Positions 25,384 through 33,983 of a stretch of 64,000 bases of DNA are shown here, piece after piece. This DNA comes from CAJCJE01 sp036494465 (lineage in GTDB: Bacteria > Actinomycetota > Actinomycetes > Mycobacteriales > Pseudonocardiaceae): the NCBI GenBank assembly GCA_036494465.1, contig DASXOJ010000071.1:1-64000 (forward strand), given 5' to 3'. Below the pieces are notes generated by a model. It saw only the letters and a program-made list of their open reading frames with translations. It did not search any database and was not told the DNA's origin. Every line of letters starts with the position of its first letter. The first letter of the stretch is position 1. A program made the position numbers and the translations under genes.

Positions 25384-26127
25384 GTGCGTACCGCTGCCCT
25401 CGCCGCTGCTCTCCTCGGTGGCGCCGCGTTACTGGTCGGCCTTGCCGCACCAGCGAATGCCCAGGTCGCCCAGGTCCACTACAGCCCTCAGCACAGCAAT
25501 GGCCACCACGCCATGGTCGGTGGCCTCCGCCACGGCGGGTTCAATCAGGACGGTGGCAACTGGTCCGGTTACGTGGCCACCGGTTCCGGTTTCACCTCTG
25601 CCTCGGTGAGCTGGACCGAACCGCAGGCCAGCTGCAATTCCAGCAACGACCTGATGGCCCCGTGGGTCGGTATCGACGGCTACGGCAGCAGTTCGGTCGA
25701 GCAGACCGGTGTGCAAACCGATTGCTCGTCCGGGTCCCCGGTCGATTCCGCCTGGTACGAGATGTACCCGGACAACCCGGTGTACTACAACGACCCGGTC
25801 AGTGCCGGTGACCACATCAATTCCTCGGCCACCACCGACGGCAATGGCAACTACACGCTGACCCTGTCGGACACCACTCAAGGGTGGACCGAAACGACAC
25901 CTGCTTCCTATCAGGGTGCGAACGCCTCGGCTGAGGCGATCATCGAATCTCCGACGGCGGCGTACCCGAACTTCGGCTCGGTAAACTTCAGTAATTTCCA
26001 GATCAACGGGCAGGACGCCGGCCAGTACAACCCGACTGCTCTGGATGCCAGCAACAGCAGCGGTTTCGAGGACCACACCTCCGGACTTTCGGGTGGCAGC
26101 TTCTCGATCGCCTACGAACAGGAATAA
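25384..26127 (+). CDS. Secreted G1-family (eqolisin-type) peptidase, copy 1
   Basis: 247 residues from GTG 25384, with GGAGG 8 bases upstream. A signal peptide of about 26 residues ends at APANAQ. After a short His-rich propeptide-like stretch comes NWSGYVATGSGFTSASVSWTEP. The catalytic Gln is in SSSVEQTGVQTDC and the catalytic Glu in ANASAEAIIESP, the Q/E dyad of the G1 fold. These are acid peptidases, best known in fungi and also found in actinobacteria. The product is shorter than the fungal enzymes and has little propeptide. A close paralog follows 180 bp later; this copy uses clearly more T-ending codons than the second. Confidence 0.88.
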   Translation: MRTAALAAALLGGAALLVGLAAPANAQVAQVHYSPQHSNGHHAMVGGLRHGGFNQDGGNWSGYVATGSGFTSASVSWTEPQASCNSSNDLMAPWVGIDGYGSSSVEQTGVQTDCSSGSPVDSAWYEMYPDNPVYYNDPVSAGDHINSSATTDGNGNYTLTLSDTTQGWTETTPASYQGANASAEAIIESPTAAYPNFGSVNFSNFQINGQDAGQYNPTALDASNSSGFEDHTSGLSGGSFSIAYEQE

Positions 26128-26307
26128 CCCACCTGAATCGGTTGCCCGCACCACGTCCCTGGTGCGGGCCACCGCCCTGTTTCCGCGATTTCGCACGTCA
26201 AAAGTTAACGACTATCGGTGGTGCCCGGCCAGGCCGCGCGCAGGTGAAGGTAAGGATCCCTGCATGTAATGCGCGGTTCGTCACCGCGCGTCAAGGAGGT
26301 CGAGTAA

Positions 26308-27045
26308 GTGCGCACCACCGCTCTTGCCTCAGCGTTACTCGCCGCCGCGGCGGCCATCGTCGGTCTCGCGGCTCCCGCCAGTGCTGCGGTTCCCGCCCAC
26401 AATTTCGCCCCGATGAACCACAACGGCCAGTCCGTCGCCGTGCGAACCGTCCACGGGTTCAACCAGAACGGCTACAACTGGTCCGGCTACGTCGCCACCG
26501 GCTCCGGATTCACCTCCGTGGCCGCCACCTGGACCGAACCGACCACCCGGTGCAACTCCAGCAACGACCTGTACGCGCCGTGGGTCGGCATCGACGGCTA
26601 CGGCAGCAGCTCGGTCGAACAGACCGGCGTGCAGACCGACTGCTCGTCCGGTTCCCCGGTCGACTCGGCCTGGTACGAGATGTACCCGGCCAACCCGGTC
26701 TACTACTCCAACCCGGTCAGCGCCGGTGACTCGATCACCGCGACGGTCAGCCGCAGCGGTACCAGCTACACGCTGACCCTGAAGGACAACACCAAGAACT
26801 GGACCAAGACCACCACCAAGTCCTACCGGGGCTCGAACGCGTCGGCCGAGGTCATCCTCGAATCGCCGCCCGCCGCGTACCCGAACTTCGGCTCGGTGAA
26901 CTTCACCGGTTCCACCATCAACGGCAAGTCGCTGTCCTCGTTCAGCCCGACCGCGTTCGACGCGAGCGGCAACTCCGGCCAGTACGAGGACCACACCGGC
27001 GCCCTGTCCGGTGGGAACTTCTCGGTCACCTACGAGCGCGAATGA
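26308..27045 (+). CDS. Secreted G1-family (eqolisin-type) peptidase, copy 2
   Basis: 245 residues from GTG 26308, preceded by AAGGAGG. Signal peptide to about APASAA. The catalytic Gln (SSSVEQTGVQTDC) and Glu (NASAEVILESP) are both conserved, so both copies should be active. It is nearly identical to copy 1 across VGIDGYGSSSVEQTG and VDSAWYEMYP but differs in the propeptide and in the TTTKSYRGS strand. Third codon positions are almost all C or G, unlike copy 1. A GTTAAC hexamer precedes both copies at some distance, a possible shared regulatory relic. The 3' end overlaps the convergent LLM gene by 16 bases. Confidence 0.88.
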   Translation: MRTTALASALLAAAAAIVGLAAPASAAVPAHNFAPMNHNGQSVAVRTVHGFNQNGYNWSGYVATGSGFTSVAATWTEPTTRCNSSNDLYAPWVGIDGYGSSSVEQTGVQTDCSSGSPVDSAWYEMYPANPVYYSNPVSAGDSITATVSRSGTSYTLTLKDNTKNWTKTTTKSYRGSNASAEVILESPPAAYPNFGSVNFTGSTINGKSLSSFSPTAFDASGNSGQYEDHTGALSGGNFSVTYERE

Positions 27046-28091
27046 GCTGAGCCAGCCGGGCTGTGGACATCTGCCGTCCACAGCCCGGCGATCAGCTCGT
27101 AGGACCGCTTCCGGTCCTCGAACGAGTGCATCGACGTGGTCAGCATCAGCTCGTTCGCCCCGGTCGCCGCGACCAGCTCGTCGATCCCCCTGCGGACGGT
27201 GTCCGGGCCACCCACGATCTGGCCGCTCACCCGGTCCTCGGCCACCAGCCGCTCCATCTCCGAATACGGGTAGTCGGCCGCATCCTCCGGCGTCGGCAGC
27301 TTGGTCGGCTTGCCCTGGCGCAGTCGCAGCCACTGCAACGCGCTCGGCGCCGCCAGATACCGGGCCCGCTCGTCGTCATCCGCGGCCCACGCACCGGCCG
27401 CGATCAGCAGGTATGGCTCCTGCAACGCCTCGGACGGGCGGAAGTTGGCCCGGTAGGCGCGAGCGGCGGGCAGCGTGTTCTCCGAGCTGAAGTGGTGCGC
27501 GAACGCGAAGGGCAAACCCAGCAGACCGGCCAGCTGCGCGCTGTACAGGCTCGACCCGAGCAGCCACACCGGCGGCTGGTTGCCCGCCGCGGGCACCGCG
27601 TGCAGGCCCCCGTCCCGAGGCGCGTCCGGGTCGTCGCCGAAGTATTCGAGCAGCTCACCGAGCTGCTGCGGGAAGTCGTCCGCCGACAGCGGCGCGGCCG
27701 AGCGGCGCAGCGCCGCCGCGGTGCGCGGGTCCGTGCCCGGCGCGCGACCCAGTCCCAGGTCGATCCGACCCGGGTAGAGCCCCTCCAACATGCCGAACTG
27801 CTCCGCGACCACCAGCGGCGGATGGTTGGGCAGCATCACCCCACCGGAGCCGACCCGCAGCGTCGACGTGACCGAAGCCACCGCCCCGACCAGCACGGCA
27901 GGCGCCGAACTCGCGATGCCCGCCATGTTGTGGTGCTCGGCGAGCCAGAACCGGGTGTACCCCAGTTGCTCGACGTGTTTGGCCAGCTCAAGCGTGTTGT
28001 GCAGGGCACGGGAGCTGGTCGACCCGCTCACCACCGGAGCGAGATCGAGCACGGACAGCGGAACCGGCGAAGTTTGACTCACATCAAACAC
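27030..28091 (-). CDS. LLM-class flavin-dependent oxidoreductase (MsnO8-like)
   Basis: 353 residues from GTG 28091; GTG 28082 is an equally good start. The N-terminal VPLSVLDLAPVVSG, YTRFWLAEHHNMAGIASSAPAVL (part FWLAEHHNM), VGSGGVMLPNHPPLVVAEQFGMLE (part GGVMLPNHPPL) and GLGRAPGTDP are characteristic of the bacterial luciferase-like MsnO8 group. It probably uses FMN or F420 for oxidation of an unknown small molecule. No redox partner or pathway gene is adjacent. Confidence 0.88.
   Translation of the reverse strand: MFDVSQTSPVPLSVLDLAPVVSGSTSSRALHNTLELAKHVEQLGYTRFWLAEHHNMAGIASSAPAVLVGAVASVTSTLRVGSGGVMLPNHPPLVVAEQFGMLEGLYPGRIDLGLGRAPGTDPRTAAALRRSAAPLSADDFPQQLGELLEYFGDDPDAPRDGGLHAVPAAGNQPPVWLLGSSLYSAQLAGLLGLPFAFAHHFSSENTLPAARAYRANFRPSEALQEPYLLIAAGAWAADDDERARYLAAPSALQWLRLRQGKPTKLPTPEDAADYPYSEMERLVAEDRVSGQIVGGPDTVRRGIDELVAATGANELMLTTSMHSFEDRKRSYELIAGLWTADVHSPAGSAHSRS
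27056..27088. terminator. Terminator hairpin inside the end of the LLM gene
   Basis: Perfect 13-bp stem (27056-27068 with 27076-27088) with a 7-base loop, 11 bp after the stop of G1 peptidase copy 2 and within the last codons of the convergent LLM gene. Confidence 0.7.
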
Positions 28092-28118
28092 AACCCGCCG
28101 CCCTCGCCCGTTCTTCCC

Positions 28119-29366
28119 TCAGAACAGCTGCGTGATGCCGTAGATCACCAACCCGGCCAACGCACCGACCACCGTGCCGTTGATCCGGATGAACTGGAGA
28201 TCGCGGCCCACCTGCAACTCGATCTTCCGCGAGGTCTCCTGCGCATCCCAGCGTGCCACCGTGTCCGAGATGATCGTGACGATCTCGTCGCGGTAGTTGG
28301 ACACCACGTAACCGGCCGCGCTCTGCACCCAGGAGTCCACCTTCTGGCGCAGCGAATCGTCCTCGACCAGTCGCTTGCCCAGGCTCATCAGGCCGTTCGT
28401 GACCCGCTTGCGCAGCTCGCTGGACGGGTCCTCGGCGGCATCCAGCAGCATCCGCTTCGCCGTGCCCCACGCCGACCCGATCAGGTTGCGCACCTCAGGG
28501 TGTTCCAGCACCTGATGCTTGAACACCTCGGCCCGCTCCATGGTCTCCGGATCGGTCTGAAGGTCCTTGGAGAACTCCACCAGGAACGTGTCCAGCGCCT
28601 CGCGCATCGGATGCTCCGGGTCGGTCTTCACCGCCCAGGCGAAGTTCAGCACCTCGGCGTAGACCTTGTCCGCGAGCAGGCCGTCCACGAACTTCGGCGA
28701 CCAGCTCGGCGCCCGGTTCGACACCACCCGCTGCACCGTCTCGTTGTTGTCGCGGGCCCACTCGTAGGCGCGGTCGCACAGCAGGTCGACCAGCTTGTGG
28801 TGGGCACCGTCGGTGAACACCCTGCTCAGCAGCTGCCCGATCGGCGGGCCCCACGGCTGCGCGACGAGCCGCCCGACCACCGCCTGCTCCATCACCGCCT
28901 GCACGTCCTCGTCGCGCAGCACGGTCACCGCACCGCGCACGACCGTCGCCAGCTCGGAGGTGACCCGCTCGGCGTTCTCCGGCTTCGCGATCCAGGCGCC
29001 GATCCTGCTCGCGATGCCGACCCGCTCCAGCTTGTCCTTGATCACGTCCTCGGCCAGGAAGTTCGTGCCGACGAAGTCGCCGAGACTGTTGCCGATGGTG
29101 TCCTTGCGGGTCGGGATGATCGCCGTGTGCGGGATCGGCAGGCCCAGCGGCCTGCGGAACAGCGCCGTCACCGCGAACCAGTCAGCCAGCGCACCGACCA
29201 TGCTCGCCTCGGCGGCGGCCCGCACGTACCCCAGCCACCCCGGCCCACCGAAGACCGTGGCCAGGATGTAGATGACGGCGGCAGCCACCAGCAGGCTGCC
29301 CGCGACAGCCTTCATTCTGCGCAGTTCGCGCCGTTTGACCAGCTGCGCCGCCGTAAGGTTTTCCAC
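28119..29366 (-). CDS. DUF445 membrane protein
   Basis: 415 residues from GTG 29366. Two N-terminal helices (AVAGSLLVAAAVIYILATVFGG and AAEASMVGALADWFAVTALF) and one C-terminal helix (VVGALAGLVIYGITQLF) flank a long helical soluble region. ALADWFAVTALFRRPLGLPIPHTAIIP (part ADWFAVTALFRRPLG) is the DUF445 signature. Function is unknown for the family. The gene is divergent from the aminotransferase, with about 70 bp between the starts. Confidence 0.88.
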   Translation of the reverse strand: MENLTAAQLVKRRELRRMKAVAGSLLVAAAVIYILATVFGGPGWLGYVRAAAEASMVGALADWFAVTALFRRPLGLPIPHTAIIPTRKDTIGNSLGDFVGTNFLAEDVIKDKLERVGIASRIGAWIAKPENAERVTSELATVVRGAVTVLRDEDVQAVMEQAVVGRLVAQPWGPPIGQLLSRVFTDGAHHKLVDLLCDRAYEWARDNNETVQRVVSNRAPSWSPKFVDGLLADKVYAEVLNFAWAVKTDPEHPMREALDTFLVEFSKDLQTDPETMERAEVFKHQVLEHPEVRNLIGSAWGTAKRMLLDAAEDPSSELRKRVTNGLMSLGKRLVEDDSLRQKVDSWVQSAAGYVVSNYRDEIVTIISDTVARWDAQETSRKIELQVGRDLQFIRINGTVVGALAGLVIYGITQLF

Positions 29367-29435
29367 TACACCTTTTTACCTCGTGAACGATCGTCCGGCT
29401 GCTGTATGACAAAGCGGTATGGCAGGGTCGGGGCC

Positions 29436-30605
29436 GTGCGTGAACCCGTGCTCGTCCCTCGCCTCCAGCCGTTCACCTCGACAATCTTCGCCGAGATGAC
29501 CGCACTGGCCACCCGCACCGGCGCGGTCAACCTCGGCCAGGGATTCCCGGACACCGACGGTCCGGCAGGCATGCTCGACGCCGCGCGGGCCGCCATCGCG
29601 AACGGCGTCAACCAGTACCCGCCCGGCCCCGGCATCCCCGAACTGCGCGCCGCCATCGCCGAGCACCGCACCCGCTACGGCCTGCGCTACGACCCGGACA
29701 CCGAGGTGCTGGTCACCGTCGGCGCCACCGAGGCGATCGCGGCCGCCCTGCTCGCCCTGGTCCAGCCGGGCGACGAGGTGATCGTCATCGAGCCGTACTA
29801 CGACTCCTATGCCGCCGCCGTCGCCCTGGCCGGTGCCACCCGCACCGTGGTCGGCCTGCGCCTGGACGACACCGGCCGATTCGGCCTCGACCTCCCCGCC
29901 CTGACCGCCGCGATCACCCCCGCGACCCGCGCGATCCTGCTCAACTCGCCGCACAACCCGACCGGCACCGTGTTCACCCGCGCCGAACTGGCCGAGGTCG
30001 CTCGGATGTGCGTCGAGCACGATCTGATCGCCATCACCGACGAGGTCTACGAACACCTCACCTACGACGACATCGAGCACGTCCCGCTGGCCACGTTCCC
30101 CGGCATGGCCGAGCGCACGGTGAGCATCTCCAGCGCGGGCAAGACGTTCAACTGCACCGGCTGGAAGATCGGCTGGGTCTGCGCGAAACCCGAGTTGGTC
30201 GCCGCCGTGCGCGCCAGCAAGCAGTTCCTCACCTTCGTCGGCGGCGCGCCCTTCCAGCCCGCCGTCGCGCACGCGCTGCGCAACGAACTCGACTGGGTCG
30301 AGGGCCTGCGCGCCGGGCTGCAAACCAAGCGCGACCGCCTCGTCGCCGGCCTCGCCGAGGCTGGCTTCGACGTGCTGCCCAGCCTCGGCACCTACTTCGT
30401 CTGCGCGGACGTCCGCCCGCTCGGTTTCGAAGACGGCTCCGAACTGGCCTTCGCCCTGCCCGAACGCATCGGCGTCGCGGCGGTTCCGGTCCAGGTCTTC
30501 ACCGACCATCCGGAAAACTGGCGGCACCTGGTCCGCTTCGCGTTCTGCAAACGCGACGAAGTCCTGGACGAAGCCCTCCGCCGCCTGCACAAGCTCCGTC
30601 CTTAA
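29436..30605 (+). CDS. Class I/II PLP-dependent aminotransferase
   Basis: 389 residues from GTG 29436 (ATG 29406 is an alternative). NLGQGFPDTDGP, LNSPHNPTGTVFTRAEL, ITDEVYEHLTYD and SSAGKTFNCTGWKIGW with PLP Lys236 are typical of fold-type I aminotransferases of the YbdL/DapC/kynurenine-aminotransferase group. It may be N-succinyldiaminopimelate aminotransferase, a methionine aminotransferase or a kynurenine/glutamine transaminase; sequence reading alone does not separate these. No lysine-biosynthesis genes are adjacent. Confidence 0.9.
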   Translation: MREPVLVPRLQPFTSTIFAEMTALATRTGAVNLGQGFPDTDGPAGMLDAARAAIANGVNQYPPGPGIPELRAAIAEHRTRYGLRYDPDTEVLVTVGATEAIAAALLALVQPGDEVIVIEPYYDSYAAAVALAGATRTVVGLRLDDTGRFGLDLPALTAAITPATRAILLNSPHNPTGTVFTRAELAEVARMCVEHDLIAITDEVYEHLTYDDIEHVPLATFPGMAERTVSISSAGKTFNCTGWKIGWVCAKPELVAAVRASKQFLTFVGGAPFQPAVAHALRNELDWVEGLRAGLQTKRDRLVAGLAEAGFDVLPSLGTYFVCADVRPLGFEDGSELAFALPERIGVAAVPVQVFTDHPENWRHLVRFAFCKRDEVLDEALRRLHKLRP

Positions 30606-31069
30606 CAGACGAACCAGGGCGTCAACGCCATCCCGGCCGATTTCCCGGTAACCGCAAGGCAAACCGGCCCGCTGGGCACCTCCGCCAGATCGAACTCACC
30701 TCCTGCGCCGACCAGCGCCCGCCCAGCCCCGCCCGGCCACCGCACCCACACGGCGGCGGCGCTGCGATCAACCAACCGCCGCACGGCCGGTGCCGCGCTC
30801 TGCACCGAGCCCCGCAAGGCAACCGCATCCCGGCCGGCCCGCCGCACCAACACATCCAATCCGCCCGGCCCGAACCCCAACGACCGCTCCCGCGCGCTCA
30901 TCACGTTGTCCCGCACCAACTCCAAGCGCCGCCAGGTCCGCGTCGGCCGCAACACCAACGCCGCGTCCTCCGCCGCCCGCCGCACCGCGTCCGGCAGCGG
31001 ATCGAGCACCGCGAACACGCCCGCGATCCGCGCGAGCAACTCCCGTTCCGCGACCGAGAACTCGATCAT
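30602..31069 (-). CDS. Unknown protein translationally coupled to a sigma factor
   Basis: 155 residues from ATG 31069, overlapping the sigma factor stop (ATGA). It is helical and Arg/Ala-rich at the N terminus (LRPTRTWRRLELVRDNVMSARERS). A short beta domain follows (VAGGEFDLAEVPSGPVCLAV-like part GEFDLAEVPSGPVCLAV) resembling a carboxypeptidase-regulatory or Ig-like strand set. There is no membrane helix and no zinc-binding anti-sigma motif. The overlap suggests it works with the sigma factor, perhaps as its regulator; I do not recognise the family. Its stop overlaps the convergent aminotransferase stop by 4 bases. Confidence 0.7.
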   Translation of the reverse strand: MIEFSVAERELLARIAGVFAVLDPLPDAVRRAAEDAALVLRPTRTWRRLELVRDNVMSARERSLGFGPGGLDVLVRRAGRDAVALRGSVQSAAPAVRRLVDRSAAAVWVRWPGGAGRALVGAGGEFDLAEVPSGPVCLAVTGKSAGMALTPWFVC

Positions 31070-31596
31070 CGCGCGACCGCCAGCCTGCGCCGCAGCACGC
31101 TCAGGCACCGTCCACGGGTCTTGCCGACGCTGCCGATCCCGATGCCCAGAGCGCGTGCGGTCTGCGCGTAGCTGAGCTCCGGCGCGTACGCGAACAGCCG
31201 CAACAGCTGCCTGCACTGGTCGGGCATCCCGGCCAGCGCCCGCCACAACTCCCGCCCGTTCGCGGCCGCGAGCACCGCGTCCTCCGGTCCCGCGCACACG
31301 CCATCCTCGGCCAACGGCACCTCGCGCCGTCGGCAGGCGGACACCCGGATCGATTCGCGCCGCGCCGTCGTGGCCAGCCATGCGGCCAGCCGGTCGGGTT
31401 CGCGCAGGCGGCCGAGGTTCTGGGCGAGGGTTAGCCACACTGCCTGACAAACGTCGGCGGCGTCGGCGGCCGACAACCCGTTCTCCCTGGCCACACTCCA
31501 GACCAGGGCGGCGAAGCGGCGGACCAGTTCGGTCCAGGCAGGCTGATCACGTTGCTCGGCAAGGCGAACCAGCTCGGCGGTAGGAGTCTCGGACAC
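31066..31596 (-). CDS. RNA polymerase sigma factor, sigma-70/ECF-like family
   Basis: 176 residues. Region 2: AWTELVRRFAALVWSVARENGLSAADAADVCQAVWLTLAQNL (parts WTELVRRFAALVWSVAR and DVCQAVWLTL). Region 4: ALAGMPDQCRQLLRLFAYAPELSYAQTARALGIGIGSVGKTRGRCLSVLRR (parts PELSYAQTARALGI and GSVGKTRGRCL). The spacing and length are those of ECF (group IV) factors. The only partner gene is the coupled unknown protein downstream, so the usual membrane anti-sigma factor is missing. Target promoters are unknown; AT-rich intergenic 31597-31982 may hold its own promoter. Confidence 0.9.
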   Translation of the reverse strand: MSETPTAELVRLAEQRDQPAWTELVRRFAALVWSVARENGLSAADAADVCQAVWLTLAQNLGRLREPDRLAAWLATTARRESIRVSACRRREVPLAEDGVCAGPEDAVLAAANGRELWRALAGMPDQCRQLLRLFAYAPELSYAQTARALGIGIGSVGKTRGRCLSVLRRRLAVAR

Positions 31597-31982
31597 GACG
31601 GTTGCTCCTCGATGGCGTCGGTGAGTCGAACGCCGATCGGACGGCGGGATCGGCCCTCAAGATCCACTCGTCGCACCAACGAGGTACGGATGTATCCAGG
31701 GTTCCTGTTACGCCTCAACAAGACCGCCGCGAGGCCAGCGACCGAAACGATCCAGTTTCGCAAATGCCCGAAGGGGTGAATCACCCATCGAGGTGAGCCA
31801 ATCCGGGGCGCCTTCGAATGGTCGGTGATTGGCTGCTCCATTCGGACCTGCGCTTATAACAGTTTTAGCGTCAATTACCGTCCTTCTGGGTGGATCACGT
31901 TTCCAGCCGATGCGAATCGGCGCGGCAGTGCTACACATGTGTCGGGACGGATGGCGGTTCACAGGGAAATGGTGCGCGAAAG
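31597..31982. other. 386-bp divergent intergenic region
   Basis: No gene seen. It is less GC-rich than its surroundings near 31850-31880 (CTTATAACAG and TTTTAGCGTCAATTACCG, a plausible plus-strand promoter for the secreted protein). It contains an inverted repeat AGCCAATC (31796-31803) with GATTGGCT (31827-31834). Confidence 0.5.
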
Positions 31983-32834
31983 ATGGCAGTGGTTGACGTG
32001 GATGCGGTGCCTCGCACCGGTTCCGCGCGCCGCCGTCTGCTCAGCATCGGCGTTCGCCTGGCACTGACTGCCGGTTTTGCCGTTGCCGGTTGGCTGTTGT
32101 GCGGACTGGCAGCGTCTGCCGCTTCCGCATCCGAACTGCCCCAGTCGCCCTCCTCGGTCACCTCGTCGACCAACAACAACGGCGGTGGCGGGCTACTCGG
32201 TGGCCTGCTCGGCAACACGATCAACAACACCCTCGGCACCGTCGACAACACGGTCAACTCGGTGCTCAACACCGTGCACACCACGCTGAACACGACGCTG
32301 GGCACCGTCAACAACACGGTGACCTCGGTAGTCGGAACCGTGACCACCGGCGTCGTCAAGCCCGCGGTGAGCACCGTGACCAAGACCGTCTCCCCGGTCG
32401 TCACCCCGCTGGTGTCCAACACCCAGCCGACGGCGAACCAACCCGACACCACCACTACCGAGACCCCGGCCGCGACAGACCCGTTGCCAGCGCAGCCTTC
32501 CCCGGCTCCCGCCGCCGCACCGGCCGTCAAGCCGACGCACAGCGCGCAGAAATCCCCGCCCACCAACGCAACCCGATCCGCCGAGCAACTCAGACCCAGC
32601 TCGCCGCCGTCGGTGCCACTGCCGAAAACCCCGCAGCCCGCGCCACAACAGCCGCTCGCGCCGGCGCCCACCATCTCCACCGGGCACGGCCCCAACGGCG
32701 GCAACCGGCACGCGGTGTCCGCGACCATCGCCAGCACCAGCGGCTCCGCCATGGCGCAACTGACCACAGTGGCCAGTCACCCGATCATCGTCCCCGGTGA
32801 CATGCCGGGTCTGCCGAGCGTCTCGCCCGACTGA
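31983..32834 (+). CDS. Secreted low-complexity Thr/Asn/Val-repeat and Pro-rich protein
   Basis: 283 residues from ATG 31983. An N-terminal hydrophobic segment (LALTAGFAVAGWLLCGLAASAASA) is a probable signal peptide. Residues about 60-150 repeat LGTVDNTVNSVLNTVHTTLN-like units with Val/Leu every third or fourth position, which suggests a beta-solenoid or a long amphipathic helix. Residues about 150-260 are Pro/Ala/Thr-rich, as in wall-spanning linkers. No sortase motif or enzyme domain was seen. It is probably a cell-wall or surface protein of actinomycetes. Its start is divergent from the sigma factor, which may control it. Confidence 0.75.
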   Translation: MAVVDVDAVPRTGSARRRLLSIGVRLALTAGFAVAGWLLCGLAASAASASELPQSPSSVTSSTNNNGGGGLLGGLLGNTINNTLGTVDNTVNSVLNTVHTTLNTTLGTVNNTVTSVVGTVTTGVVKPAVSTVTKTVSPVVTPLVSNTQPTANQPDTTTTETPAATDPLPAQPSPAPAAAPAVKPTHSAQKSPPTNATRSAEQLRPSSPPSVPLPKTPQPAPQQPLAPAPTISTGHGPNGGNRHAVSATIASTSGSAMAQLTTVASHPIIVPGDMPGLPSVSPD

Positions 32835-33125
32835 ACCGGTTCTCCCGGGAGCAGTCTGCCCACAGCCAGGCTTCATCGGCTTTCTGACGCGGTAACTCCA
32901 CGCCTTCGCGCGTGATGTCGTGACCCCGCAACAACCACGATCACTCGTCTTCCCGGCCTGCCACCGCGCCCGGCAGGTACGGGGCCCGTCCCACGGTCGA
33001 GCTGCCCCCTCGATCAGGGACACCGGAGTGACCGGCGGTAGGGCTGCCGGATGCGACCCCCGGTCCTACCGCTGGTCACTCAGTACTCGCGGAGTGGTCA
33101 GCGACATCGCCCTAGGCTGAAAGAC
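32835..33125 (+). other. Intergenic region with long inverted repeat 33030-33077
   Basis: No ORF was judged real. GACCGGCGGTAGG (33030-33042) pairs with CCTACCGCTGGTC (33065-33077) with one mismatch and a 22-base loop, 48 bp before the next start codon. It may be a leader structure or a terminator lacking a U-tract. Confidence 0.45.
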
Positions 33126-33947
33126 ATGACCGCGACAGATCCGAAGATCGACACGGCGGAGTCGGCAGGCGTCGGTATCGACGGCGCCTCCCGGCCCTCC
33201 GAGGACCGGATCGTCGTGCTCGACAACGCCGTTATCCTGCTCGACGGCGCTACCGCGCTGGACGAGCGCGAGCGCACCGCGTCCTGGTACGTGGACCACC
33301 TGAGCGCCGAACTGGCCACCCACCTGAGCGCAAACCCAGAAGCCGACCTGCGCGAAACCCTCGCCAAGTCCATCGCCGCGCTGGCCCTCACCCCAGGCAA
33401 AAGCCCGTCCAGCACGGTAGCGATCACCCGCTGGACCACAGAAAACATCGACGCCCTGGTCCTGGCCGACAGCCCCATCGTCGCCTTCACCCCAGCAGGC
33501 CCGGACGTCCTGTTCGACGATCGAATAGCGGCCCTGCCCAGACGCCCCGGCGGCTACCGGGCCCGGCTGGCCGACGGCACCGGATTCGACCCGGACCACG
33601 TCGCGGCACTGCGTGCGGCAGGCGCGCGAACCGGCAGGCTGCGCAACGTCCCAGGTGGATTCTGGGTAGCCGAGGCCGACCCCGCCGCCGCACACCAAGC
33701 CCGTACGAGGCAATGGCCGCGCTCAAACGTGCACACCATCCTCATGGCCACCGATGGCGTCTCCTGCGCGGTGGACGACTACCAGATCCTCACCTGGCAA
33801 CAAACCCTCGAACTCGCACGGGCGGATGGCCCGCACACCGTCCTCGACCAGGTCAGAAAAGCCGAAAACGACGACCCGGCAGGCCAACGCTGGCCCCGCG
33901 CCAAGAAACATGACGACCAGGCGCTCGCCATGATCAGGTTCCCTTAA
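33126..33947 (+). CDS. PP2C-like phosphatase family protein
   Basis: 273 residues from ATG 33126. Features expected of the PPM/PP2C fold are DNAVILLDGATAL near residue 35 (metal-binding Asp in DG), LVLADSPIVAF in the middle and ILMATDGVSCAVDDY in the C-terminal half. The motifs are weaker than in canonical PP2C enzymes and the protein is annotated only as PP2C-like. It is probably a cytosolic Ser/Thr phosphatase of unknown target. The nitrilase gene follows after 36 bp. Confidence 0.72.
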   Translation: MTATDPKIDTAESAGVGIDGASRPSEDRIVVLDNAVILLDGATALDERERTASWYVDHLSAELATHLSANPEADLRETLAKSIAALALTPGKSPSSTVAITRWTTENIDALVLADSPIVAFTPAGPDVLFDDRIAALPRRPGGYRARLADGTGFDPDHVAALRAAGARTGRLRNVPGGFWVAEADPAAAHQARTRQWPRSNVHTILMATDGVSCAVDDYQILTWQQTLELARADGPHTVLDQVRKAENDDPAGQRWPRAKKHDDQALAMIRFP

Positions 33948-33983
33948 CCAACTTGTGCTTGGCATCCGGCAGCCAAAGGGATC

